Of a stretch of DNA of 48,899 nucleotides, positions 23,365-31,798 are shown piece by piece; position 1 is the stretch's first letter, and every line of letters begins with the position of its first letter. The DNA is taken from NCBI RefSeq assembly GCF_023634765.1, contig NZ_JAMLFX010000005.1, positions 322,200 through 371,098 of the forward strand, in the 5' to 3' direction. This DNA is from Pseudomonas sp. AKS31 (GTDB lineage: Bacteria > Pseudomonadota > Gammaproteobacteria > Pseudomonadales > Pseudomonadaceae). The notes under the pieces are model-generated. The model searched no databases, had not been told where the DNA came from, and was given only the letters and a program-made list of their open reading frames with translations. Position numbers and translations under genes: made by a program.

Positions 23365-24984
23365 TTACGCTGCCGCCACTTCCTGCGGCTCAAAACTGTC
23401 CGCCCGCGCCATCTGCCACATCCGCGAATAGAACTCGCCGTTCACTTCCCCGGTAAGCAATTCCCCCGGTTTCAGGAACACGTGCAACTGCGAGAACAAC
23501 TTGATCTCGGTCGCCGACATGCGCCGCACCAGGTGCTTGGCCGACAGTTGCGACGGATGCTCAAGGCCGGCAGCGGCAAGCATTTCTGCCAGCGCCTTGA
23601 GGGTATTGCGGTGGAAGTTGAACACGCGCTGCGCCTTGTCCGGCACCACCAGCGCGCGTTGGCGCAGGGCGTCCTGGGTGGCGACGCCGGTCGGGCATTT
23701 GTTGGTGTGGCAGCTCTGCGATTGAATGCAGCCGATGGCAAACATGAAGCCGCGCGCGGAGTTGGCCCAGTCGGCGCCGATGGCCAGTACGCTGGCGATG
23801 TCGAAGGCGCTGACGATCTTGCCGCTGGCGCCGAGTTTGATCTTGTCGCGCAGGTTCAGGCCGACCAGGGTGTTGTGGACAAACAGCAGGCCTTCGCGCA
23901 TCGGCACGCCGATGTGGTCGGTGAACTCGACCGGCGCGGCGCCGGTGCCACCTTCCTTGCCGTCGACGACGATGAAGTCCGGCAGGATGCCGGTTTCCAG
24001 CATGGCTTTGGCGATGCCCATGAACTCCCACGGGTGGCCGAGGCAGAACTTGAAGCCCACCGGTTTGCCGCCGGACAGTTCACGCAGTTGCTGGATGAAC
24101 TGCATCAGTTCGATCGGCGTGGAGAACGCGCTGTGGCGTGACGGCGACACGCAATCTTCGCCCATCAGGATGCCGCGTGTTTCGGCAATTTCCTTGGTGA
24201 CTTTGTGCTTGGGCAGGATGCCGCCGTGACCCGGTTTCGCACCTTGGCTCATCTTGATTTCGATCATCCGCACTTGCGGGTTCTGCGCCTGGGTGGCGAA
24301 GCGTTCCGGGTCGAAACGGCCGTCGCTGGTGCGGCAGCCGAAGTAGCCACTGCCCAGCTCCCAGGTCAGGTCGCCGCCGTGTTCGCGGTGATACGGGCTG
24401 ATGCTGCCTTCACCGGTGTCGTGGGCGAAGTTGCCGAGTTTCGCGCCTTGATTCAACGCGCGAATGGCGTTGGCACTGAGCGAGCCGAAGCTCATCGCCG
24501 AGATGTTGAACACCGAGGCCGAGTACGGCTGGCTGCACTGCGGACCGCCGACGGTGACGCGGAAACTGCTTGGGTCGCTCAGCGGTGCCGGGCGCATCGA
24601 GTGACCGATGAATTCGAACCCGGATTGATAGACATCGATCAGCGTGCCGAACGGTTTGTCGGCGGTTTCGTTTTTCGCTCGCGAATAGACCAGCGAACGT
24701 TGCGCGCGGGAGAAGGGCAGGGCATCGCTGTCGGACTCCAGCAGGTACTGGCGTATTTCCGGGCGGATGCCTTCGACCAGGTAACGGATGTTGCCGAGGA
24801 TCGGGTAATTGCGGCGCACCGCGTGCGGGCTTTGCAGCAGGTCGAACAGACCGAGCAGGCTCAGTACACCGGTGACGGCGGTGATTGGCCACAGCCAGTC
24901 GTGTTCGAGGAAGGGCAGGCTGGCGAGGGTGAACATCACGCAGACGGCAAAGAAGGCGTAGCGGCTCAGGAGTGACAGGCTCAT
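23365..24984 (-). CDS. FMN-binding glutamate-synthase-family protein, membrane-anchored
   Basis: A 539-residue protein resembling the FMN/Fe-S synthase domain of the large glutamate synthase subunit, but with no amidotransferase domain. Two hydrophobic helices near the N-terminus (about residues 5-50) suggest membrane attachment. Visible features are GGILPKHKVT, the FMN-barrel region FIVVDGKEGGTGAAPVEF, and a cysteine cluster CIQSQSCHTNKCPTG (about residues 416-430) that would bind a 3Fe-4S cluster. Stand-alone members of this family are common in Pseudomonas and their reaction is not well defined, so glutamate synthesis is not asserted. AAGGAAACCGT precedes the ATG at 24984. No gltD-like partner is nearby. 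Confidence 0.85.
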   Translation of the reverse strand: MSLSLLSRYAFFAVCVMFTLASLPFLEHDWLWPITAVTGVLSLLGLFDLLQSPHAVRRNYPILGNIRYLVEGIRPEIRQYLLESDSDALPFSRAQRSLVYSRAKNETADKPFGTLIDVYQSGFEFIGHSMRPAPLSDPSSFRVTVGGPQCSQPYSASVFNISAMSFGSLSANAIRALNQGAKLGNFAHDTGEGSISPYHREHGGDLTWELGSGYFGCRTSDGRFDPERFATQAQNPQVRMIEIKMSQGAKPGHGGILPKHKVTKEIAETRGILMGEDCVSPSRHSAFSTPIELMQFIQQLRELSGGKPVGFKFCLGHPWEFMGIAKAMLETGILPDFIVVDGKEGGTGAAPVEFTDHIGVPMREGLLFVHNTLVGLNLRDKIKLGASGKIVSAFDIASVLAIGADWANSARGFMFAIGCIQSQSCHTNKCPTGVATQDALRQRALVVPDKAQRVFNFHRNTLKALAEMLAAAGLEHPSQLSAKHLVRRMSATEIKLFSQLHVFLKPGELLTGEVNGEFYSRMWQMARADSFEPQEVAAA

Positions 24985-25045
24985 ACGGTTTCCTTGGTTC
25001 GGACTCAGAGATTTCGGCGAAAGGCTCAGGGATGTACAAAATCCC

Positions 25046-25134
25046 TGTGGGAGCGAGCCTGCTCGCGAAAGCGACCTGTCAGTAGAAAAATTATTGTCTG
25101 ATCCGACGCATTCGCGAGCAGGCTCGCTCCCACA
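25046..25134. repeat. Inverted REP pair
   Basis: Twenty-four-nt arms (25046-25069 and 25111-25134) are exact complements, each containing GTGGGAGCGAGCCTGCTCGC or its complement, with a 41-nt spacer. The pair lies between the LuxR gene (whose stop is at 25156) and the start of the glutamate-synthase-like gene. Pairs in this form are the mobile unit (REPIN) in Pseudomonas. No RAYT transposase gene is in the window. Confidence 0.9.
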
Positions 25135-25155
25135 AAAAGCAACTTCACCAAACGA

Positions 25156-25956
25156 TCAGGCGTTTTGCGCCTGAAGAAAAATCGAAAACAGCTCGGACTG
25201 GGATTTGATTCCCAGCTTGCTGTACATGTGTTTCTTATGGACTTTCACGGTTTCTACGGAGATTTCCAGCTTACGGGCGATTTCTTTACTGGAGCAACCG
25301 CTGAGCATCAAACGCCCGACATCCAGTTCCCGGGCGGTCAACTGCGCGCCCTTGAGTTGCTGCACTGACGCCTCCAGTTGCACCCGCCAGTCGGTCGGCG
25401 CGGGGGCGGTAGCGAGGGCCACGGTCTCGTTGATTTCATAAGGCAGGCGCTGGCGCAACAAACCCAGCACCCATGGCTGGATCAATGACAGCAAGGCGAT
25501 ATGTTCGCCAGTGAAACGTTTTTCACTGCCCAGTGACAGACACAACGTGCGCTCGCCTTCGAGCTGACAATTGAACTGGATTTCGTCGGCCACGACATTC
25601 AGACGAAAGTATCGCTGGTAATACTCGGTCAGTTCGAAATGCTCCGGCGCGACCTCCGACAGGCGATACAGACCGGTGCGGGTTTGCTCGCGGCAGGCGA
25701 TGTAGAACGGGTCGAGCAGGTACAGGCCGCGCAAGTAGTCCTGAAACAACGGGTCAGGATTGCCGTCCTCGCCCGGACATTCGGCGAACACTTGCGGGTG
25801 TTGATCGGCGCTGAACAGCAGCGCCACCCAGCTATCGAACGGCACGTACTGGTCGAGCAACCGCACCAGTTGCGCCCAGAAATTCGGCTTGTCCAGCGCC
25901 TCGATCAGTTGCCCGACGGCGCGGTGCCAGGTGATGTCGTCAAACGCAAGTGTCAT
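25156..25956 (-). CDS. LuxR-type transcriptional regulator
   Basis: A 266-residue regulator. The C-terminal LuxR/GerE helix-turn-helix (about residues 200-260) reads LTARELDVGRLMLSGCSSKEIARKL then ISVETVKVHKKHMYSKLGI. The N-terminal 180 residues contain paired Trp and Tyr residues (PFDSWVALLFSADQHP, LRGLYLLDPFYIACRE) like a ligand-sensing fold, but I do not recognise the acyl-homoserine-lactone binding signature. It is divergent from the nitrilase gene across 125 bp and close to the PuuP-like permease, so it probably controls that pathway. The ligand is unknown. Confidence 0.85.
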   Translation of the reverse strand: MTLAFDDITWHRAVGQLIEALDKPNFWAQLVRLLDQYVPFDSWVALLFSADQHPQVFAECPGEDGNPDPLFQDYLRGLYLLDPFYIACREQTRTGLYRLSEVAPEHFELTEYYQRYFRLNVVADEIQFNCQLEGERTLCLSLGSEKRFTGEHIALLSLIQPWVLGLLRQRLPYEINETVALATAPAPTDWRVQLEASVQQLKGAQLTARELDVGRLMLSGCSSKEIARKLEISVETVKVHKKHMYSKLGIKSQSELFSIFLQAQNA

Positions 25957-26081
25957 CGATCTACCCCTATCGGGTTACCCCGGCCGCGTAATTCCCTGGC
26001 CGGCTGCTTGCTGCGCATACTGGCCCACAGACAGCCACCGGGCAATCTTTCAGCGCCCGGCGCTCATCACAAGGAATTCCC

Positions 26082-26903
26082 ATGAAAGTCGAACTCGCGC
26101 AATTGGCGGGCCGTGACAATGCCACGGCCTACAACCTCGAACGCGCACTGGCAGCGATTGCCGCGTGCGCGGCCGACACGCAATTGATCGTGTTTCCGGA
26201 AACCCACCTGATGGGCTTTCCGACGGCCGAGACTGTCGCGCAAACCGCCGAACCGCTGGACGGCCCGACTGTCAGCGCCGTGCTGGCCGCCGCGCGCGAA
26301 CGCAACATTGCCGTGGTGATCGGCATGGCCGAAAACGACAACGGTCGCTTCTACAACACCACGCTGTTGATCACCCCTGAAGGCATCGCCCTGAAATATC
26401 GCAAGACGCATTTGTGGGCGTCGGATCGCGGTGTGTTCGAGGCAGGCGACCGCTACGCCACGTGCGAGTGGAACGGTGTGCGTGTCGGCCTGTTGATTTG
26501 CTACGACATCGAGTTTCCAGAGTCGGCCCGTGCCTTGGCACAACTGGGTGCCGAACTGTTGATCGTGACCAACGGCAACATGGACCCATACGCGCCGACG
26601 CACCGCACCGCCATCATGGCGCGGGCGCAGGAGAATCAGTCCTTTGCGTTGATGGTCAATCGCGTCGAGGCCGGGGATGACGGTCTGGTGTTTGCCGGTG
26701 GCAGTGCGCTGGTCGATCCGCTGGGGACGTTGCTGTTCGAAGCGGGGCGAGAGGAGGGGACGTTCAACGTCGAGCTGGATTTCGCTCAACTGGCGATTGC
26801 GCGCAAGGATTACCGCTATCTGGATGATCAGCGTTTGAAGTTGCCGGGGGAGGTGCTGGAGCACGGCGATGGTGTTCGTGAGTTGTTGATTCCACGCCGT
26901 TGA
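26082..26903 (+). CDS. Nitrilase-superfamily carbon-nitrogen hydrolase
   Basis: A 273-residue cytoplasmic hydrolase of the C-N hydrolase fold. The catalytic triad is visible: Glu40 in VFPETHL, Lys108 in KYRKTHLW and Cys140 in LICYDIEFPE. Substrates of this family include amides, nitriles and N-carbamoyl compounds. The nearby PuuP-like importer raises the possibility of an amine-derived amide such as N-carbamoylputrescine, but the length is shorter than typical AguB and this is only an inference. AAGGAATTCCC precedes the ATG. The gene is divergent from the LuxR regulator, and the permease follows after a 347-bp repeat-rich gap. Confidence 0.9.
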   Translation: MKVELAQLAGRDNATAYNLERALAAIAACAADTQLIVFPETHLMGFPTAETVAQTAEPLDGPTVSAVLAAARERNIAVVIGMAENDNGRFYNTTLLITPEGIALKYRKTHLWASDRGVFEAGDRYATCEWNGVRVGLLICYDIEFPESARALAQLGAELLIVTNGNMDPYAPTHRTAIMARAQENQSFALMVNRVEAGDDGLVFAGGSALVDPLGTLLFEAGREEGTFNVELDFAQLAIARKDYRYLDDQRLKLPGEVLEHGDGVRELLIPRR

Positions 26904-26909
26904 CCGCTG

Positions 26910-27131
26910 CCCTCACCCTAGCCCTCTCCCGGAGGGAGAGGGAACTGACCGGGTTGATTGTTCGAGGTACGCCGACCTGAAATACCGAGTCGAACTCAGG
27001 ATTTGAAGCTGCGAATTCGAATTGGACGCAAGGTTTGAAACTGCGAATTCGAGTCGAACGCAGGGTTTGAAACCCATGGAGATCCGCTCCCTTCCCCCTC
27101 TACCCCCTGGGGGAGAGGGCTGGGGTGAGGG
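26910..27131. repeat. MITE-like element with terminal inverted repeats
   Basis: The outer arms are 26910-26930 and 27111-27131, 21 nt each, with at most one mismatch; they start CCCTCACCC and end GGGTGAGGG. Inside each end is a local hairpin (CCCTCTCCC near 26922 with GGGAGAGGG, and the matching one near 27095-27119). The interior carries the tandem repeat at 26998-27073. There is no coding capacity, so it looks like a non-autonomous element. Confidence 0.65.
26998..27073. repeat. 32-bp tandem repeat, 2.4 copies
   Basis: Units at 26998-27029 and 27030-27061 plus a partial third at 27062-27073. Each starts AGG(A/T)TTTGAA(G/A)CTGCGAATTCGA, with a few substitutions between copies. The units are directly adjacent without spacers, so this is not a CRISPR array. 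Confidence 0.85.
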
Positions 27132-27149
27132 GGAAAAGATTTCAAGCCG

Positions 27150-27181
27150 AACAAAAAACTCAAACAACACCAGAACAACAA
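27150..27181 (+). promoter_or_regulatory. Two Hfq/Crc-type motifs in permease leader
   Basis: AACAAAAA (27150-27157) and AACAACAA (27174-27181) both fit AANAANAA. A near match, AATAACAT, lies about 20 nt before the permease ATG. They suggest catabolite repression of the PuuP-like transporter, though the perfect motifs sit 70-100 nt from the start codon. Confidence 0.4.
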
Positions 27182-27250
27182 AGCCACACCCGAAACATTC
27201 GCCGAATCCGGCTCTGCCATAAATCCAATAACATTCGGAGTAAGTCGCCC

Positions 27251-28576
27251 ATGGCTCGTTTGCAACGCACCCTTTCATTAGGGTCGGTGGTGCTGTTCGG
27301 CATCGCCTACATGACGCCGATCATTGTTCTCGGCACCTTCGGCATCCTCGCCCAGTCCACCGCGGGCATGGTGCCCGCCGCATACCTGGCGGCGCTGGTG
27401 GCGATGTTCTTCACCGCCATGAGTTACGGGCGCATGGCCGCCGCGTTCCCCGTCGCCGGTTCCGCCTATAGCTACGTGCGCAAGGCAATCAGCCCGAAAC
27501 TCGGCTTTATCGCCGGTTGGGCGGTGTTGCTCGATTACCTGTTTCTGCCGATGGCGATCTGGCTGATCGGCGCGGCTTATCTGGCCTCGGCATTCCCGGC
27601 GATCCCGCAATGGATCTGGGTGCTGGCGTTTATCGGCATCACCAGCGCGATCAACATCATTGGTCTGAAACTGGCCAACGGTATCAACGCCTTGTTGATG
27701 TTGGTGCAGTTTCTGGTGCTGATCGCCTTCGTCGCGCTGTGCGTGCACTACATCGGTGGCGATGCGAGCAGGCCGTTGTGGTCGATCAAGCCGTTCTTCA
27801 ACGGCGACATGCAGATGCCGTTGATCATGAGCGGCGCGGCGATTGCCTGCTACTCGTTCCTCGGCTTCGATGCGGTCAGCACGCTGACCGAGGAAACCCG
27901 CGATCCACGCCGTACCATTCCGCGAGCGATCATGCTGATCACCCTGATCGGCGGACTGATCTTCGTCGGCGTTTCATACTTTGTGCAAATCGCCCACCCG
28001 TCGTTCCAGTTCGACAGCGTCGACTCCGCCGCCTATGAAATCGCCCGCAATATCGGCGGCGATCTGTTCGTCTCGATCTTCCTCATCGGTCTGATTGTCG
28101 GCCAGTTCGCCTCGGGGCTGTCGGCTCAGGCCAGCGGCTCGCGTCTGCTGTTCGCCATGGGCCGCGACGGCGTGTTGCCGAAGTCGTTCTTCGGCACCTT
28201 GCACACGCGCTTCGGCACACCGGTCAACAGCATCCTGCTGTGCGCCGTGGTGGCGTTGCTGGCGCTGAAACTCGACGTGACCACCTCGACTTCGTTCATC
28301 AACTTCGGCGCATTCCTGGCCTTCAGCCTGGTCAACCTGTCGGTGATCTTTCATTACTGGATCGGCGGCGAGAAAAAAGGCCCGCGAGAGCTGCTGCTGT
28401 TTCTGGTTTTCCCGTTTATCGGGCTGGTGGCGGACTTGTGGCTGATGGTCAGCCTCGATCACCTGGCGGTGTATCTGGGCTTGAGCTGGCTGGCGATCGG
28501 CGTGGTGTACCTGGCGCTACTCACCGGGGGTTTCCGCCGCCAGCCGCCGGAAATGGACTTTCAGGAAACCACCTGA
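27251..28576 (+). CDS. APC permease, PuuP-like (putrescine/amine importer group)
   Basis: A 441-residue inner-membrane transporter with 12 predicted helices. The opening LSLGSVVLFGIAYMTPIIVLGTFGI and the segment FPVAGSAYSYVRKAI…GFIAGWAVLLDYLFLPM closely follow E. coli PuuP (AYLTPMTVFDTFGI, FPEAGSAYTYAQKSI, GWSSLLDYLFLPM). This places it in the polyamine/amine group of APC transporters; the exact substrate is inferred. The ATG at 27251 has GGAG nearby and begins at the conserved charged N-terminus; a longer frame from 27125 runs through leader repeats and is rejected. It ends 7 bp before the stop of the convergent kinase gene. Confidence 0.85.
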   Translation: MARLQRTLSLGSVVLFGIAYMTPIIVLGTFGILAQSTAGMVPAAYLAALVAMFFTAMSYGRMAAAFPVAGSAYSYVRKAISPKLGFIAGWAVLLDYLFLPMAIWLIGAAYLASAFPAIPQWIWVLAFIGITSAINIIGLKLANGINALLMLVQFLVLIAFVALCVHYIGGDASRPLWSIKPFFNGDMQMPLIMSGAAIACYSFLGFDAVSTLTEETRDPRRTIPRAIMLITLIGGLIFVGVSYFVQIAHPSFQFDSVDSAAYEIARNIGGDLFVSIFLIGLIVGQFASGLSAQASGSRLLFAMGRDGVLPKSFFGTLHTRFGTPVNSILLCAVVALLALKLDVTTSTSFINFGAFLAFSLVNLSVIFHYWIGGEKKGPRELLLFLVFPFIGLVADLWLMVSLDHLAVYLGLSWLAIGVVYLALLTGGFRRQPPEMDFQETT

Positions 28577-28583
28577 AGCGCCT

Positions 28584-29987
28584 TCAGGCAGCGGGCCGGT
28601 TCTGGCGCATCGGCAACTCGACGCGAAAGGTCGTGCCCACCCCCGGCTCGCTGCGTACCGAAATGTCGCCACCGTGCTTTTTCACAATGCCGTAGGACAG
28701 GGACAGGCCAAGCCCGGTGCCCTGGCCGACCGGTTTGGTGGTGAAAAACGGATCGAAGATCTTCTGCAGGATGTCCGGCGCAATCCCCGCGCCGGTGTCG
28801 GCGACTTCCACCCACGCCGTGTCTTGTAGCTGCCCGGTGCGCAAAGTGATGGTGCCGCGTTCGGGGCCCATGGCCTGCGCCGCATTGACCACCAGGTTCA
28901 TGATCACCTGATTGATTTGCGACGGCAGGCACTCGATGTCCGGCAGGGGCTGGTACTCCTTGATCAGGTCGGCCTTGTACTTGAGTTCACTGGCGACGAT
29001 GTTCAGCGTCGACTCGATGCCTTGTTGCAGATTGGCCCACTGCCATTGCTGCTGGGTATCGACCCGGGAGAAATCCTTCAGGTCCTTGACGATCTGGCCG
29101 ACGCGGCCAATGCCTTCCTTGGATTCGCGGATCAGCACCGGGATGTCTTCGAGCAGAAACGCCAGATCGGCGTCTTTGCGCAATTGCTCCAGCCGCGCCA
29201 CGGATTGCGGATCTGGCGTTGGCCCAAGCGTCTGCCAGGCATCGAGTACGCTGAGCAATTGTTTGAAGTAGCCGTCGAGGGTGCCGAGGTTGGAGGAGAT
29301 GAAGCCGATCGGGTTATTGATTTCATGGGCCACGCCCGCCGCCATTTGCCCCAGTGAGGCGAGTTTTTCCGACTGCACCAACTGACTTTCCAGTTGCTTG
29401 CGCTCATCGATTTCCCGCTGCAGTGCTTCGCTGGCCTGCTTGAACTGGGCGGTGCGTTGATCGACCAGATGTTCCAGGTGGTGCATTTGCAATGACGCGC
29501 GTTCGGTCATCTGCCATTTGGTCAGCAGGGTGTTGGCCATCTGCTGCACTTCGATGTTGTCGAACGGTTTCTTCAGAATCAGCAAGCGGTCATGCGCCTG
29601 CAGACGCTCCAGCAGTTCATCCCAGGAATAATCCGAGTAGGCGGTGCAGACCACCACTTGCAACTGCGGGTCCTGTTGCCACAGATGCTCGATGGTTTTC
29701 GCGCCATCCCAGCCGTCGGGCATGCGCATGTCGACGAAGGCCAGCGCGTAGGGGCGTTGTTCCGCCAAGGCCTGGATCAGCTTGCCCAGACCCTCCTCGC
29801 CGCCGTAGGCGGAGTCCAGCTCGAACGGCGGACGTTCGACGCGCACCTGAGCGCCAAACAGAGCGGCTTCCATCTCGTCCAGTTCCACGGACTGCGCTGC
29901 CGGCGGCGCAAGAATCTTGCGAAAGTCTTCATGGATCGACGGCATGTCGTCGATCAGCAGAATGCGGCGGTTCGACAGCTCGCTCAT
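28584..29987 (-). CDS. Receiver-histidine kinase hybrid
   Basis: A 467-residue cytoplasmic protein. Residues 1-150 form a receiver domain with acidic pair Asp13-Asp14, phospho-acceptor Asp86 (AFVDMRMP) and Lys139-Lys140 (LILKKPF). A coiled linker (160-210) leads to a HisKA domain with His221 ([13 protein letters not shown]), then an HATPase domain with [18 protein letters not shown] and [15 protein letters not shown]. Having the receiver first makes it able to take phosphate from one kinase and signal onward. The receiver has an insertion of about 35 residues between the first helix and second strand, shared with two other proteins in this operon. It overlaps the DAHL kinase gene by 4 bp (ATGA) and is the last gene of the operon. 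Confidence 0.9.
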   Translation of the reverse strand: MSELSNRRILLIDDMPSIHEDFRKILAPPAAQSVELDEMEAALFGAQVRVERPPFELDSAYGGEEGLGKLIQALAEQRPYALAFVDMRMPDGWDGAKTIEHLWQQDPQLQVVVCTAYSDYSWDELLERLQAHDRLLILKKPFDNIEVQQMANTLLTKWQMTERASLQMHHLEHLVDQRTAQFKQASEALQREIDERKQLESQLVQSEKLASLGQMAAGVAHEINNPIGFISSNLGTLDGYFKQLLSVLDAWQTLGPTPDPQSVARLEQLRKDADLAFLLEDIPVLIRESKEGIGRVGQIVKDLKDFSRVDTQQQWQWANLQQGIESTLNIVASELKYKADLIKEYQPLPDIECLPSQINQVIMNLVVNAAQAMGPERGTITLRTGQLQDTAWVEVADTGAGIAPDILQKIFDPFFTTKPVGQGTGLGLSLSYGIVKKHGGDISVRSEPGVGTTFRVELPMRQNRPAA

Positions 29988-31798
29988 GCGTTCTCCGTGA
30001 CGCTGATCAGGGGGATCTGCAAGGTGAACAACGCACCCAGGCCGGGGCCGTCGCTGTGCGCAGTCAGGTGGCCGTTCATCTCGATGGCGGCCAGGGCGCA
30101 GCTGTGCAGGCCGAAGCCGTGACCTTCCTTGCGGGTGGTGAAACCGTGGGCAAAGATGCGCGTCATGTTTTCCGGCGCGATGCCTTCGCCGTCATCCTTG
30201 ACGCTGATTTCAAGGAAGTTGTCATCGACAATCCTGACCGTCAGGGTCATGGTGCGGGGGCGGTTGCTGAGGTCGGACATGGCGTATTTGGCGTTGCTGA
30301 TGAGGTTGATCAGGATCAGCAGCAAACGGTGTTTGTCGCCCATCACCTGCGGCACGTCGGCGTACTCCCGGACCACCGTGACGTGGTGCCGGGTCAGGGC
30401 GCCGGCGTTCATGCGCAACGCGTCTTCGAGCAATTCGTTGATGAACAGCGGTTCGGTCATGCTGTTGGCGCCGGCATAGGATTGCTGGGTGGCGACGATG
30501 TCCTTGATGTGGTCGACGCTTTTGTTCATCTGGTTCAACTCATCGAGCATTTCCTGCTGTTCCTGGGTAATGGCGACCACCAGTTGGTTGAGGTAACCGG
30601 GGAGCAATTTGCCTTTGGCGTCTTCGCTGAGGAACGTACCGAGGTCATCCGGGTGTTCGTTGATCAGTTGCATGGCCTTGCCCAGGCCTTGGGCCTTGCT
30701 GTTGCGCAGTTTGCGGGTAATCAGATCGCTGGAGATGTTCACGCTGTTGAGCACGTTGCCGACGTTGTGCAGCACATTGGTGGCGATCTCCGCCATGCCG
30801 GCCTGACGTGCCGCGTCGAGCAGCTCGCTCTGGGCGTTGCGCAGTTCCCGGGTGCGTTCTTCGACCCGCTGTTCCAGTGCATCGTTGGCTGTTTGCAGAG
30901 CGTTATTGACCCGATTGATCTCGGCGAAGCTGCCGATCAAGCGGATGGCCAGCCACACCAGCGACAACATCAACAGCACCGAAAACAACAGCAGGTAGAA
31001 GTGGTATTGGCGGTCGACCTGATCGGCGCGCTGCTGGTCGTGATCGAGCATGGTGGTGATGTTGTCGAGGCTGTCGGCCACGGGAATGCCTTCGATGCTT
31101 TCGAGCAACTGGTTGACCCGTGGCTGCTCGCGAGCAATCAGTGAGATATGGCTGCTCAGGATTTTGATCGGGGTCTGAAACGCGAGCGGCAGGCGTTGTG
31201 CGTTGACCTTCAGCTTGTTCAGGCCGACCTCGATGTCGGCGGCCCGGTCGTCAGAGGTGACCTGGGCGAATTCGAGGGCGCTGAGCAACAAGTCGTAGGT
31301 GTCGGTGATGATGTTTTGCAATTGCAATTTATCGAAGTCCGACAGGCTGGACAGTTGCTGCTGGATGTCGTCTTCAGCGGTGGGCAAAAAAGCCAGGGAA
31401 TTACGCAACAGCGCGTTGTGCGATTTGAACTGTTCGACCAGACGGGTCTTTTCCTGCATCGCCTGCAGGAAGCTTTCGTGAGCGGCGTTCCATTGCGCCG
31501 AGTCGTTGCGCCCATGCCCTGACTCGATCATGTCGAAGCGCGCCCAGAGCCGGTTCATCTCGTCCATCGGTGACACCAGCGGATCGTAGTTGTGAGTCAG
31601 CGCCACCCGGGCCTTGAGGATCTCGTTTTCCCACAGTGAGTTCTGCTGTTTGATCTGCCGGATCAGATCCCGGGATTCGGTGTACGTCATGGTCTGGTCA
31701 GAGCTGGATTTCAAGTACAGAAACAGCAGGATCGAGGCCAGCGCCAGGGCGACCAGGGTCAGCAATAACAGGCTGCGTCGCCGCGAAATGTTGATCAT
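29984..31798 (-). CDS. Membrane sensor histidine kinase with DAHL-like sensor domain
   Basis: A 604-residue kinase with two membrane segments (about residues 9-29 and 266-288). They flank an all-helical periplasmic domain of some 235 residues, which fits the DAHL (double all-alpha-helical) sensor family. A coiled coil (291-330) leads to the phospho-acceptor region with His344 in ATNVLHNVGNVLNSVN. The ATPase domain shows NLISNAKYAM, KDDGEGIAPENMTRIFAHGFTT and GHGFGLHSCALA. It overlaps the upstream peroxidase gene and the downstream receiver-kinase gene by 4 bp each, so all three are translationally coupled. The neighbouring receiver domains are its likely partners. The stimulus is unknown, but the coupled periplasmic peroxidase hints at redox or peroxide. 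Confidence 0.88.
   Translation of the reverse strand: MINISRRRSLLLLTLVALALASILLFLYLKSSSDQTMTYTESRDLIRQIKQQNSLWENEILKARVALTHNYDPLVSPMDEMNRLWARFDMIESGHGRNDSAQWNAAHESFLQAMQEKTRLVEQFKSHNALLRNSLAFLPTAEDDIQQQLSSLSDFDKLQLQNIITDTYDLLLSALEFAQVTSDDRAADIEVGLNKLKVNAQRLPLAFQTPIKILSSHISLIAREQPRVNQLLESIEGIPVADSLDNITTMLDHDQQRADQVDRQYHFYLLLFSVLLMLSLVWLAIRLIGSFAEINRVNNALQTANDALEQRVEERTRELRNAQSELLDAARQAGMAEIATNVLHNVGNVLNSVNISSDLITRKLRNSKAQGLGKAMQLINEHPDDLGTFLSEDAKGKLLPGYLNQLVVAITQEQQEMLDELNQMNKSVDHIKDIVATQQSYAGANSMTEPLFINELLEDALRMNAGALTRHHVTVVREYADVPQVMGDKHRLLLILINLISNAKYAMSDLSNRPRTMTLTVRIVDDNFLEISVKDDGEGIAPENMTRIFAHGFTTRKEGHGFGLHSCALAAIEMNGHLTAHSDGPGLGALFTLQIPLISVTENA

Larger units (their letters stand above)
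26904..27250. other. Repeat-rich gap between nitrilase and PuuP-like permease
   Basis: Bases 26910-27131 form a composite repeat: outer inverted arms, an internal hairpin at each end and a 32-bp tandem repeat. From about 27140 to 27250 lies an A/C-rich leader with Hfq/Crc-type motifs and the ribosome-binding site GGAG. No gene is called here. Confidence 0.7.

Noticed and set aside
26998..27073. Short regularly spaced repeats resembling a CRISPR array
   Set aside because: The 32-bp units are directly adjacent with no spacers, there are only 2.4 copies, and no cas genes are present.
27125..27250. Extended N-terminus for the PuuP-like permease
   Set aside because: The extra 42 residues are Gln/Thr/Arg-rich translation of repeat and leader DNA. 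The Met at 27251 has GGAG upstream and matches the family N-terminus.
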